Below are positions 7,492 through 15,741 of a stretch of 64,000 bases of DNA, piece after piece (position 1 is the first letter of the stretch; every line of letters starts with the position of its first letter). A program made the position numbers and the translations under genes. The stretch is from Variovorax sp. DXTD-1 (GTDB taxonomy: Bacteria > Pseudomonadota > Gammaproteobacteria > Burkholderiales > Burkholderiaceae_C), in the NCBI RefSeq assembly GCF_003984625.1, contig NZ_RWKH01000008.1:62001-126000 (forward strand). The letters run 5' to 3'. A model generated the notes under the pieces. That model saw only the letters and a program-made list of their open reading frames with translations, did not search any database and was not told the DNA's origin.

Positions 7492-10238
7492 TGTCGTACT
7501 CCGAGTTCCAGCGCCGCGTTCGTTCCTGCCGTGGAAACGAATCCGAGGACGCCGCTGTTGAAGATGAAATTGCCCGGCCGGCCCGCATCGGCCTGCACCG
7601 CGCCGAGCACCGGTGTGTCGTAGCTGAGGGATGCAGAGGTGCCGCCCAGGTTGAAGCTGCTGCCCGCTACGGTGGCCTCGCGGTTCTGGCCCGTTACGGC
7701 GACCATGGCGTAGCTGCCGTCCGCCGTGCCGGGCGTCAGCGTCTGCTGCAGGCCGAACATGCGCAGGCCGGCGTTGGCGGCCGACTCGCGCACGAGGTGC
7801 AGCGGCACCGCGGCGCCGTTCACGAGCCCGATCACCATCGACCCCGTGAGCGTGCCGCCGGTGGTCACGGCGCCGCCGGTGGGCGAGGTGGTGCGCAGGT
7901 CGAAGGCTCCGCGCGCGGTGTTGTAGGTGATGTAGCCCTTCTCCGTTTGCGTGCATGTGGCGTCGTAGGTCATGAAACTGCCCGTCACCGCATCGCGGCA
8001 ATACTGGAAAGTGCCCGCATTGCGCAGCCGCACCGAAGACGCATGCGCCACCGCAGTGCCAGTGCCCTGCTGAACGCCTACCGCGTTGAAGATGTTGGCC
8101 ACCGGATTGAACACCGCCGGTGCCGCCGTGTTCTCGAAGGTGTTCTGGAACGCAATGAGCGGTGCAAAGCCGCCGCCGCTCGGCGCATTCACTCCCCCCA
8201 GCAGCACGCCGCCTGGCGCAAAGCTGAAGACAGCCGCGCTTTCGCCGCTCGCATAGCTGCAGCTGCCCTGCGCCACCAGCGAGCCGCTGCGCTGCGTTCC
8301 GGCCGCGCGCTGCACGCTGGCATCGATGGTCACGGTGTAGGCCATGGTGGCCGGATCGATGTCGATGCGCACTTCTTCGCCGAAGCTGTTGCCGCCCTTG
8401 TAGCTCGTCGGGGCAGCCGGCAGGTTGGGGCAGGCCAGCGGATCGCCGACCTCGGTCACGCAGCTGTAGTTGACCGCCGCATCAAGGCTGCCGCTGCCGC
8501 GGTACTTCGGCCATGCCGGAAACTGGCACAGCGGGCGCGTGCGGCCGTAAGTGCCGGCCACGGCATCGACCGCCACGCCGGTGGCAGGCGCCAGGCCTCC
8601 CTCGACCCAGCCCTCGAGCGCAGCGAGCGAGTCCCAGTTGGGAATGAAGCTGCCCGTGCCATGGCCCATGCCGGGCACGGTGTAGAAACGCACATGCTCG
8701 TCCACGGCGGCCCCGCCCACGGTGGCGATGAGCTGCTTGTAGTAGTCGATGGTCGAGTTGGGGCTGATCACCTCGTCGGCCAGGCCGTGCAGCATGATGA
8801 CCCGGCCGCCGCGCGCGAAGAAGGGCGCGAGGTTGGGGTTGGTGGCATCGGTAAGCGCCGACACCTCGCTCACGCGAGCGGCGAAAGCGCCGGGGTCCAG
8901 CGGATCGAAGCCCAGCGAATCGAAGCTGTCGATGCGCGTGACGAAGTACTTCACCCACTGGTCGCCCGTGACGTACATGTTGGCGTCGGCCGACGTGGCG
9001 GGATCGCCCGGCACCTTGCGCGTGCCCAGGTCGCGCGTGGTGTAGGGGCCCGCCACCAAGGTGCCTTCAAGGATGTTGTAGCCGCCTGCACGCTTTACGC
9101 CGTTGGCCAGCGAGTAGGTGCTGAACTCCAGCGGCGATTCGATGGTGCGCACGGTGGCAAGCTGCGCGTCCGAAAGGCAGCTGTCGCCGGCGTCGGTGCC
9201 GCCGCTGCAGCGCAGCGACGCGAGGATCTGCGCGTTCAGCAGCCGGCAGCTCTCCACGTTGCTCACGATGTTGTCGGCCGCGCCGTCGAGCTTGTCGCAG
9301 GCCTGCATGGCCGCCTTTTGCACCAGCAGCGTCTTGGCCACGTTCATCCAGCCGGCGCCGCCGTTGTTGTACAGCGCGCGGCCCACCGCCACGTTCGACA
9401 GCCGCGTACCGGTGTAGTTGAGCGCGGGCTCGTTGGCAATCACGCCGTCGTAGTCCTGCGGCCAACGCTGGATGTAGCTGAGCGCATCGCGCCCACCGGT
9501 TGAGGTGCCGAGAAAGTAGGCATAGGCGGGCTTGATGCCATAGCGCGCGAGCACCAGCGCCTGCGCCACGTCGCGCGTTTTCTTGAGCGAGTTGCCGCCG
9601 TAGTTGGCAAGCTGCTCGTCGTTGGCGGCAAAGCGCCCGTCGGTGATGCTGCTCGACTGGTGGCCCGAATCGTCGCCGTAGGTTGCATACCCCAGCGCAA
9701 GCGGCGCGGGCTTGCCCGCGGGGCCGAAGCGGATGACCTCGGTGCCGTCGATCAGCACGCCGTCGAAGCCGCCGCCGCCGAAGTGAATGGTCTTGCGATT
9801 CCACTTTTCGGGCAGGTTGACCGCGAAGTTGATGGCCTGCGAAGCAGGGTCCATCGGCTGGATGGTGCCGCGGACGCGGCAGTAGTCGCCGAGCCGGTTG
9901 CCGGCGTCGCCCGCCGCCACCGGCACGGCGCTGGTCACGGTGGCGCCCTGCGTGGGCAGGCTGATGAGCGAGGCAGGCAGGCTCTTGCCGGCGAGATCCA
10001 TGCAGGCGACCACCGGCTGCACGGGCGGGGGCGGCGGGTTGTCGGGCGGATCGGTGTCGGGCGTGCCGCCGTTTGACGGCGGCGGGGGCGATGCGATCGG
10101 AAAGAACCCGACACCAGCGTTACCACCGCCGCCGCCACCGCAGGCGGCGAGAACCAGCGTAATGCCGGTCACGGCAACGAACGAACGACAGGCGCGAAAG
10201 GGCGCGTTAAACAATGCAGAAAAGCGCGAGTTGCGCAT
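7488..10238 (-). CDS. Tannase-like lipoprotein with a long beta-rich C-terminal domain
   Basis: A 916-residue lipoprotein. The lipobox LAAC is followed by six glycines and a Pro-rich linker. Residues about 75-570 form a tannase/feruloyl-esterase-type hydrolase with S246 in GTSTGG, D488 in HGLADEV and H526 in GMGHGTG. The two cysteines that normally flank the Ser and His (CS and HC) are both replaced (Thr and Gly). Residues about 575-916 are an extra domain rich in Gly, Thr and short strands, perhaps related to DUF2957 of Burkholderiales lipoproteins (uncertain). ATG 10238 has GGAG eight bases upstream. It heads the minus-strand run and diverges from a LysR gene. Confidence 0.82.
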   Translation of the reverse strand: MRNSRFSALFNAPFRACRSFVAVTGITLVLAACGGGGGGNAGVGFFPIASPPPPSNGGTPDTDPPDNPPPPPVQPVVACMDLAGKSLPASLISLPTQGATVTSAVPVAAGDAGNRLGDYCRVRGTIQPMDPASQAINFAVNLPEKWNRKTIHFGGGGFDGVLIDGTEVIRFGPAGKPAPLALGYATYGDDSGHQSSSITDGRFAANDEQLANYGGNSLKKTRDVAQALVLARYGIKPAYAYFLGTSTGGRDALSYIQRWPQDYDGVIANEPALNYTGTRLSNVAVGRALYNNGGAGWMNVAKTLLVQKAAMQACDKLDGAADNIVSNVESCRLLNAQILASLRCSGGTDAGDSCLSDAQLATVRTIESPLEFSTYSLANGVKRAGGYNILEGTLVAGPYTTRDLGTRKVPGDPATSADANMYVTGDQWVKYFVTRIDSFDSLGFDPLDPGAFAARVSEVSALTDATNPNLAPFFARGGRVIMLHGLADEVISPNSTIDYYKQLIATVGGAAVDEHVRFYTVPGMGHGTGSFIPNWDSLAALEGWVEGGLAPATGVAVDAVAGTYGRTRPLCQFPAWPKYRGSGSLDAAVNYSCVTEVGDPLACPNLPAAPTSYKGGNSFGEEVRIDIDPATMAYTVTIDASVQRAAGTQRSGSLVAQGSCSYASGESAAVFSFAPGGVLLGGVNAPSGGGFAPLIAFQNTFENTAAPAVFNPVANIFNAVGVQQGTGTAVAHASSVRLRNAGTFQYCRDAVTGSFMTYDATCTQTEKGYITYNTARGAFDLRTTSPTGGAVTTGGTLTGSMVIGLVNGAAVPLHLVRESAANAGLRMFGLQQTLTPGTADGSYAMVAVTGQNREATVAGSSFNLGGTSASLSYDTPVLGAVQADAGRPGNFIFNSGVLGFVSTAGTNAALELGVRH

Positions 10239-10308
10239 GGACTTGTCTCCGGAATGCGGCCTCGGTGGGCCGCTTTTTTGAATGAGCGGCCGGACGATAG
10301 GTGCACGG

Positions 10309-10321
10309 TGACCTAGGGTCA
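10309..10321. promoter_or_regulatory. T-N11-A palindrome, candidate LysR operator
   Basis: The sequence TGACCTAGGGTCA is an inverted repeat (TGACC, 3-base spacer, GGTCA) with exactly the T-N11-A form of LysR-family boxes. It sits in the 119-bp gap between the divergent tannase-like gene (start 10238) and the LysR gene (start 10358), where such sites normally lie. Confidence 0.6.
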
Positions 10322-10357
10322 AATAAAATAAAGAGGCACTTTTGATATGAAAAAAAT

Positions 10358-11278
10358 ATGGAGATAAGACCGCTTCGCTACTTCGTGGCCGTTGCCGAGA
10401 CCGGCCACATGACGCGAGCCGCCGAGCAACTGGGCATCCAGCAGCCGCCGTTGAGCCAGGCCATCAAGGCGCTCGAACGCGAGCTGGGTGTGCTGTTGTT
10501 CCGGCGGCATCCGCGCGGCGTGGCGCTCACCGATGCGGGCCGGCTGTTCCAGGTGGAGGCGCTGCGCATGCTGCAGGACATGGCGGCCATGAAGCAGCGC
10601 ATGGCGCGCGTGGCGAAGGGGCAGGCAGGCACGCTGGCGGTCGGCTTCACCAGCTCGGCCGCAGCGCACCGCTTCGTGCCTGAAGCACTGCGCGCTTTTC
10701 GCCGTGCGCATCCGGACGTGGAGCTTCAGCTGCGCGAGGACAACGCAGCCGAGCTCACCGAGGCACTGGACGCCGGCCGCCTGCACTGCGGGCTGCTGCG
10801 CGTGCCGGTGGCGCGGCCCGAAGGCCTGCGCTTCGAAACGCTGCTGCGCGAACCCGTGCTGGTGGCAATGCCGAGCGACCACCGCTTTGCCCTTGCGCGA
10901 AGCAAGGCTTCGCGGCCGCTGCCGCTTGCGAAGCTGTGCGAGGACGGCATCATCCTCGTGCGCCGTCCGGGCGCGCCGGGCCTCTACGCCGAGTTGCTTG
11001 CCATGTGCCATGCCAAGGGCCTGCGCCCGCGCGTGGTGGCCGAGGTGGACCGCATGATGACCAACCTGAATCTCGTGGCCGCGGGTGTCGGCCTGTCGGT
11101 GGTGCCGGCTTCGATGACCGGCGTGCATGCGCATGCGATTGCCTACACCCGGCTTGCCGACGGCGGCCAGCTCGACGCGCCGCTCACGCTGGTATCGCGC
11201 GTGGAAGAAGACAACCTGCCCGCGCAGCACTTTGCCGCGCTGCTGCGCAGGCACGCGAGCGAGAACCCCGGGTCATGA
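10358..11278 (+). CDS. LysR-family transcriptional regulator
   Basis: A 306-residue LTTR. The N-terminal winged helix-turn-helix is textbook: LRYFVAVAETGHMTRAAEQLGIQ, then PPLSQAIKALERELG and LFRRHPRGVALTDAG. The remainder is the two-lobed effector-binding domain. It is divergent from the tannase-like gene and overlaps the following Bug gene by ATGA, so it probably controls both sides of the locus. There is no good ribosome site at ATG 10358; a seven-codon open frame (MKKIWR) at 10347-10367 overlaps the start and has AGAGG 10 bases ahead of it. The effector is unknown. Confidence 0.93.
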   Translation: MEIRPLRYFVAVAETGHMTRAAEQLGIQQPPLSQAIKALERELGVLLFRRHPRGVALTDAGRLFQVEALRMLQDMAAMKQRMARVAKGQAGTLAVGFTSSAAAHRFVPEALRAFRRAHPDVELQLREDNAAELTEALDAGRLHCGLLRVPVARPEGLRFETLLREPVLVAMPSDHRFALARSKASRPLPLAKLCEDGIILVRRPGAPGLYAELLAMCHAKGLRPRVVAEVDRMMTNLNLVAAGVGLSVVPASMTGVHAHAIAYTRLADGGQLDAPLTLVSRVEEDNLPAQHFAALLRRHASENPGS

Positions 11279-12276
11279 GTTTTTCACCGCGCCGCCGTCG
11301 ACTGCTGCGTGACACTGGCATTGCGCTTGCCGCCGCCTGCGCCATGCCGCAGTTGCTGCAGGCTGCGCCGCCGACTCAATGGCCGAACAGGCCGATTCGT
11401 TTGATCGTGGTCTACCCACCGGGCGGCGTGAGCGACGGCATGGCCCGCGTGCTCGCCGAGCCGCTGGCCCAATTGCTCGGCGTTCCGGTGCTCGTCGAAA
11501 ACCGTGCCGGCGCGGGCGGCAGCATCGGCATGGATGCGCTGGCGCGAGCCACGCCCGACGGCTGCACGCTCGCGTTTTCGGCCATCAGCCCGATCACGCT
11601 GCATCCGCTGGTTGCGCGTGTGCCCTACGACGCGTTGCGCGCGTTCGCGCCGGTGGCGAGCGTGATGCGCACGCCGGTGCTGGTGGTCGGCACGCCGGCC
11701 TTTGCGGGCCGCGGCTTCCAGGAGCTGATTGCGCTTGCGCGCAGCCGGCCCGGCGCAGTGCGGTGGGCCACCTCGGGCGTGGCCACCATCGGCCACATGG
11801 TGCTGGCGCAAGTGCGCATGCAAAGCCGCACCGCCATCACGCACATTCCCTACGCGGGCGGTGGCCCGCAGCTCAACGATGCACTCGGCGGGCAGTTCGA
11901 GGTGCTGTCGACCAACGTCGCCGCGCAGCAGCTGCAGTACATAGCGGAAGGGCGGCTGCAGGCACTCGCTGTCGGTGCGCCGTCGCGCATCGAGGCCTTG
12001 CCCGCGGTGCCGACGCTTGCCGAACTGGGCTACGAGCGGGCCAATCGCGATTCGCTCTTCGGCATCTTCGCACCCGCCCGCACGCCCGTGGCTGTGCTGC
12101 AGCGGCTCAATGCGCAGATCAACCGGGTGCTGAGCAGCGATGCCGTGCGCGCGCGGCTGCGCGGTGCGTACAACCTGCCGGTGGGCGGCGCCATTGAAGA
12201 CCTTGCGCAAGAGATTGCCGTCGACCGCCGGCGCAACCGCGAGCTGGTGTCCGGAGACCGATCGCAGTTCGACTAA
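11275..12276 (+). CDS. Bug-type tripartite tricarboxylate transporter substrate-binding protein
   Basis: A 333-residue periplasmic Bug/TctC-family binding protein. The export signal starts [20 protein letters not shown], and its arginines are compatible with Tat or Sec export. The mature part begins PNRPIRLIVVYPPGGVSDGMAR. The ATG overlaps the LysR stop as ATGA, so regulator and binding protein are made together. No permease genes are adjacent. Together with the Bug gene at 5125-6099 this gives two binding proteins around one regulator, which suggests a ligand-sensing role or a transporter encoded elsewhere (inference). Confidence 0.92.
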   Translation: MSFSPRRRRLLRDTGIALAAACAMPQLLQAAPPTQWPNRPIRLIVVYPPGGVSDGMARVLAEPLAQLLGVPVLVENRAGAGGSIGMDALARATPDGCTLAFSAISPITLHPLVARVPYDALRAFAPVASVMRTPVLVVGTPAFAGRGFQELIALARSRPGAVRWATSGVATIGHMVLAQVRMQSRTAITHIPYAGGGPQLNDALGGQFEVLSTNVAAQQLQYIAEGRLQALAVGAPSRIEALPAVPTLAELGYERANRDSLFGIFAPARTPVAVLQRLNAQINRVLSSDAVRARLRGAYNLPVGGAIEDLAQEIAVDRRRNRELVSGDRSQFD

Positions 12277-12427
12277 CCGCGCATTCTTTATCGGTTGGCT
12301 TCCGGCTGACACACGCATAGGTACAAACCTACGCAGAAAACCAAAGTCTTCACCTTCAATGTCGCCGACGTCGAAAGGAGATTGAGGCGTGCCGTGCGTC
12401 TCGTCCTCGGCGGATCAGGAGACAGCC

Positions 12428-14221
12428 ATGCGCACGCAGAACGAGAAGAAGAACGACCAGGCAAGCCAGGCCGCCGATGACGGCGGCGGCACAGATCCCC
12501 AGCAAGCCCTGACCGGCACCACCCGACGCTCGCTCATACGCAACGCCGTACTGTTCGCGATGTTCTCGGCCAGCGGGGTGAGCCTCACAGGTTGCGGTGG
12601 CGGTGGCGGTGGTGGGGGAGGCGGCGGAGGCATAGGAGGGGGCATTGGAGGAGGCGGCGGCAGCCCGCCCGTGAGCACCGGCCCGGTGTTCAAGCACGGC
12701 GTTGCCAGCGGCGACCCGTTGTCGGACCGGGTGATCCTCTGGACCCGCGTGACGGCGCCCGCACCGGGCACCCTGAACGTCGAATGGCAACTTTCGAGCG
12801 ACGAGCGTTTTGGCGTGATCGTTGCGCGCGGCACGGTGAGCACCGGCCCCGAGCGCGACTACACCGTGAAGGTGGACGCCACGGGGCTCCAGCCGGCCAG
12901 CACCTATTTCTACCGCTTCGTGATGGGCAGCGAGGCCTCGCCCATCGGCCGCACCAAGACGCTGCCGGTGGGCGGCGTTTCGCAGGTGCGGCTGGCGGTG
13001 GTGTCGTGCTCCAACTTTCCGAGCGGGTATTTCAATGTGTATGCCGACATTGCCAAGCGCACCGACATCGACGTGGTCCTGCACCTGGGCGACTACATCT
13101 ACGAGTACGGACGCGTGGGCTATGCGTCGCAGTTGGCCATTGCCATCGACCGCGTATCGACACCCGACCATGAGATTCTGACGCTTGCGGACTACCGCGA
13201 GCGCCATGCGCAATACCGCACCGACAGCGACCTGCGTGCGCTGCATGCGCGGTTTCCCATGATTGCCGTGTGGGACGACCATGACCTGGCCGACAACGCA
13301 TGGGCGGGCGGCGCCGCCAACCACGACGACGCGAGCGAGGGCAGCTTTGCGGCGCGGCGCGCGGCCGCCGTGCAGGCCTACCACGAGTGGCTGCCGACGC
13401 GGCTGCCCGACCCGGCCAACCCGCTGCTGATCTACCGCTCGTTCGACTTCGGCACGCTGGCTTCGCTGCACATGCTCGACACCCGGCTGATCGGCCGCGA
13501 GCGGCAGCTCACGCTCGACCAATATCTGGCCGGCGAAGCGGCCGCGACCACGCGCCAGTTGCTGGGGCAGCCGCAGGTGGATTGGCTCTCCGCGCGCATG
13601 GCCGCATCGGCCGGTACCTGGCAGGTGCTGGGCCAGCAGGTGCTCATGATGCGCATGACCATTCCCCTGAGCATTGCGACCGACTTCAGCCCCGAGACGC
13701 TGGGCGCCTACGTGGCCGCGCAGGCGCTGCCGGACGCCGCCCGCAGCGACAGCCAGCGGGCCTTGCTCGCGCAGCAGAAGGTGCCCTACAACATGGACGC
13801 ATGGGACGGCTACCCGGCCGCGCGCGACACCGTGCTTGCCATGGCGCGCAACCAGGGCAAGAACCTCGTCTCGCTGGCCGGGGACACGCACAACGCCTGG
13901 GCCGGCAACCTCACCGATGTGTCGGGGCAGCGGGTGGGGGTGGAGTTCGGAACCTCGTCGGTGTCGTCGCCCGGCTTCGAGCGTGCGGTTCCGCTGATTG
14001 CCAACGACCTCCTGGCCGACGGCTTCCTGCGGATGGTGGACGACCTGCGCTACGCCGAAACCAGCAAGCGCGGCTATGCCGTGCTGACGCTGACACCCAG
14101 CGAAGCGCGCTGCGAATACGTCGAGGTCAGCACGGTGCTGAGCCGCGACTACTCGGTCAGAACGGCCGCCACGCTGCGCGCGCTGCCAGGCACCGGCAAC
14201 TTGCAGGTGCTTGCGGCCTGA
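12428..14221 (+). CDS. PhoD-type alkaline phosphatase, Tat lipoprotein
   Basis: A 597-residue phosphatase/phosphodiesterase of the PhoD family. It carries a twin-arginine signal (TTRRSLIRN, residues 31-39) and a lipobox SLTGC followed by a long Gly/Ile tract. The PhoD N-terminal beta domain (FKHGVASGDPLSDRVILWTR) precedes the metallophosphatase core with VVSCSN, HLGDYIYEYG, AVWDDHDLADN and LAGDTHNAW, which supply metal ligands. ATG 12428 has AGGAG six bases upstream. An in-frame GTG at 12389 also has AGGAG at eight bases and would add 13 residues, so the start is uncertain. It should act on phosphate esters at the cell envelope. Confidence 0.9.
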   Translation: MRTQNEKKNDQASQAADDGGGTDPQQALTGTTRRSLIRNAVLFAMFSASGVSLTGCGGGGGGGGGGGGIGGGIGGGGGSPPVSTGPVFKHGVASGDPLSDRVILWTRVTAPAPGTLNVEWQLSSDERFGVIVARGTVSTGPERDYTVKVDATGLQPASTYFYRFVMGSEASPIGRTKTLPVGGVSQVRLAVVSCSNFPSGYFNVYADIAKRTDIDVVLHLGDYIYEYGRVGYASQLAIAIDRVSTPDHEILTLADYRERHAQYRTDSDLRALHARFPMIAVWDDHDLADNAWAGGAANHDDASEGSFAARRAAAVQAYHEWLPTRLPDPANPLLIYRSFDFGTLASLHMLDTRLIGRERQLTLDQYLAGEAAATTRQLLGQPQVDWLSARMAASAGTWQVLGQQVLMMRMTIPLSIATDFSPETLGAYVAAQALPDAARSDSQRALLAQQKVPYNMDAWDGYPAARDTVLAMARNQGKNLVSLAGDTHNAWAGNLTDVSGQRVGVEFGTSSVSSPGFERAVPLIANDLLADGFLRMVDDLRYAETSKRGYAVLTLTPSEARCEYVEVSTVLSRDYSVRTAATLRALPGTGNLQVLAA

Positions 14222-14314
14222 GGGTGGCTGGGGCCGACGCGGCGTGTGGTTGCTGACGTTGCTGCACGCAAGCGTGCGCGGGGATGGGCCACGCGCCCGA
14301 AGCGACGCCAGGCA

Positions 14315-14590
14315 TCACATGAGCCGGAATCCACGGGTGAATTGCATTGATGTTCTCGCGAACCTGGGCGCATTTCCCATCTTTGCGATCTCGGCTAGGC
14401 CGTCTTCAGTGATGCGAAGCACCGTGGCGACGCGGGACGAAGCGTAGCGCCCGGTGGGGCTGAGCGGCCCGATGTCCGCCTCTATCAATCCGGTGGCTAC
14501 AAGCACCGAGACATGGCGGAGCTCCTCCGGAACCGCCACCCGGACCGGAAGCTGCACATGATGCAGCCGCATCAAGAATAAAAGCGCCAT
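14315..14590 (-). CDS. Small conserved-looking hypothetical protein
   Basis: A 91-residue protein of unknown function. ATG 14590 has GGAG six bases upstream, and codon use is normal for this genome. The layout looks like a small winged-helix protein: an opening MALLFLMRLHHVQLPVRV, a helix EELRHVSVLVATGLIEADI, and then ATVLRITEDGLAEIAKMG. That fits a DNA-binding or marker-type regulator but no family can be named. It is isolated, convergent with phoD. Confidence 0.55.
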   Translation of the reverse strand: MALLFLMRLHHVQLPVRVAVPEELRHVSVLVATGLIEADIGPLSPTGRYASSRVATVLRITEDGLAEIAKMGNAPRFARTSMQFTRGFRLM

Positions 14591-15024
14591 GCGATTCTCC
14601 GGTTGCCCGTCCGATCTGGATCCGTCGGTCAAAAGAATCACAAGTTAGCGGCGGTTTTTCGAAGTGCCATTGCCGCAATGGCGTGTCGTGATGTAGGTCT
14701 TAAGCTCTCAATTTACTTGAGAGCCATCTGGCCGCGCTGCGATCCGAGGAGAAGCTATGCCGATGAATTTCCTTGCGCATCACGTCCCAAGGGCGGGCGG
14801 AACTCAGCCGGTCGCGAGAGGCGCAACGCTGAAGCGCTGTTCACCTGGGTGCAGCCGGGCGTCCGTTCTGCTGCGCCGGCGCAAAGGCCACTTTGACGTG
14901 TCTTCTTGGAGGTGGCTCTCCTACGTGGGTGCCTTGCGTCACCTCCCGAACCTCATTGCGCATGAGGATGGATTCAAAATGACAACCTGCGTCAACACCG
15001 CAGCGAACCAAAGACCGCCGGCAC
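14591..15024. other. 434-bp gap with a perfect hairpin and a doubtful ORF
   Basis: This gap holds the inverted repeat CTCTCAA-TTTAC-TTGAGAG at 14705-14723, which is not followed by a T-run and so looks like an operator or RNA hairpin rather than a terminator. An ATG at 14757 with a strong GGAG site opens a 108-codon frame that runs into the GST gene. Its product is rich in Arg, Cys and Ser and does not look like a folded protein, so I do not call it a gene. Base composition is lower in GC than in the flanks. Confidence 0.4.
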
Positions 15025-15702
15025 ATGATCACCCTTCACCACTGCGTCAGCGCACGCTCGTTCCGGCCTTTGTGGACGCTTGAAGAAATCGGGCTCTCCT
15101 ACGAGCTCAAGATGCTGCCGTTTCCGCCGCGCGTGCTGTCGCGGCCGTATCTCGAGGTCAACCCGCTCGGCACGGTGCCGATGCTGTCCGACGGCGCCAT
15201 GCGAATGACCGAGTCGGCCGCCATCTGCCAATACCTGGCCGCGCGGTTCTCGGCGGGCCAGCTGGATGTGGGTAGCGGCGAGCCGGACTTCGGGCCGTAC
15301 CTCAACTACCTTCATTTCGGCGAGGCGACCTTGACCTTTCCGCAGACGCTCGTGCTGCGGTATGCGCACTTCGAGCCGGCGGAGCGAAAGCAGCCGCAGG
15401 TGGCCGACGACTATGCCAAGTGGTTCCTGGCGCGGCTGCGAGCGCTGGAGCCGCTGCTCGCCGCGCGGGAGTACCTTTGCGCAGGCCGCTTTACCGCGGC
15501 GGACGTGTCGGTCGGCTATGCATTGCTGCTGGCCGAGCACCTGGGCCTGGCCGAGCGCTTCACGCCCTCGGTGGCGGCTTACTGGGAGCGTCTGCAGGCG
15601 CGGCCGGGCTTCAAGGCCGCGATGGCTGCGCAAGCGGGTGCCGCCAAGGCGCAGGGCGTTTCCCTGACGCCCGCACCCGACATCAGGACCGATCGTCCCT
15701 GA
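15025..15702 (+). CDS. Glutathione S-transferase family protein
   Basis: A 225-residue cytosolic GST. The N-terminal thioredoxin-like half has ITLHHCVSARSFRPLWTLEE (the Ser or Cys near residue 8-10 is the likely activating residue), the cis-Pro segment NPLGTVPML, and the glutathione gamma-Glu contact TESAAICQYLA. The C-terminal half is helical with the capping motif FTAADVSVGYALLLAEH. The class and substrate cannot be fixed. It is a single gene, convergent with the SDR gene. Confidence 0.92.
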   Translation: MITLHHCVSARSFRPLWTLEEIGLSYELKMLPFPPRVLSRPYLEVNPLGTVPMLSDGAMRMTESAAICQYLAARFSAGQLDVGSGEPDFGPYLNYLHFGEATLTFPQTLVLRYAHFEPAERKQPQVADDYAKWFLARLRALEPLLAAREYLCAGRFTAADVSVGYALLLAEHLGLAERFTPSVAAYWERLQARPGFKAAMAAQAGAAKAQGVSLTPAPDIRTDRP

Positions 15703-15741
15703 TGGGCGGCCGGCATGCCGCCGGTGCCTGGGCGTTGCTGC

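Noticed and set aside
14266..14281. Hairpin GCACGCAAGCGTGC after the phoD gene
   Set aside because: It has no T-run and a very small loop, so calling it a terminator is not justified.
14757..15083. 108-codon frame with a strong ribosome site
   Set aside because: The product is low in hydrophobic order, rich in Arg, Cys and Ser, and overlaps the start of the clear GST gene in another frame.
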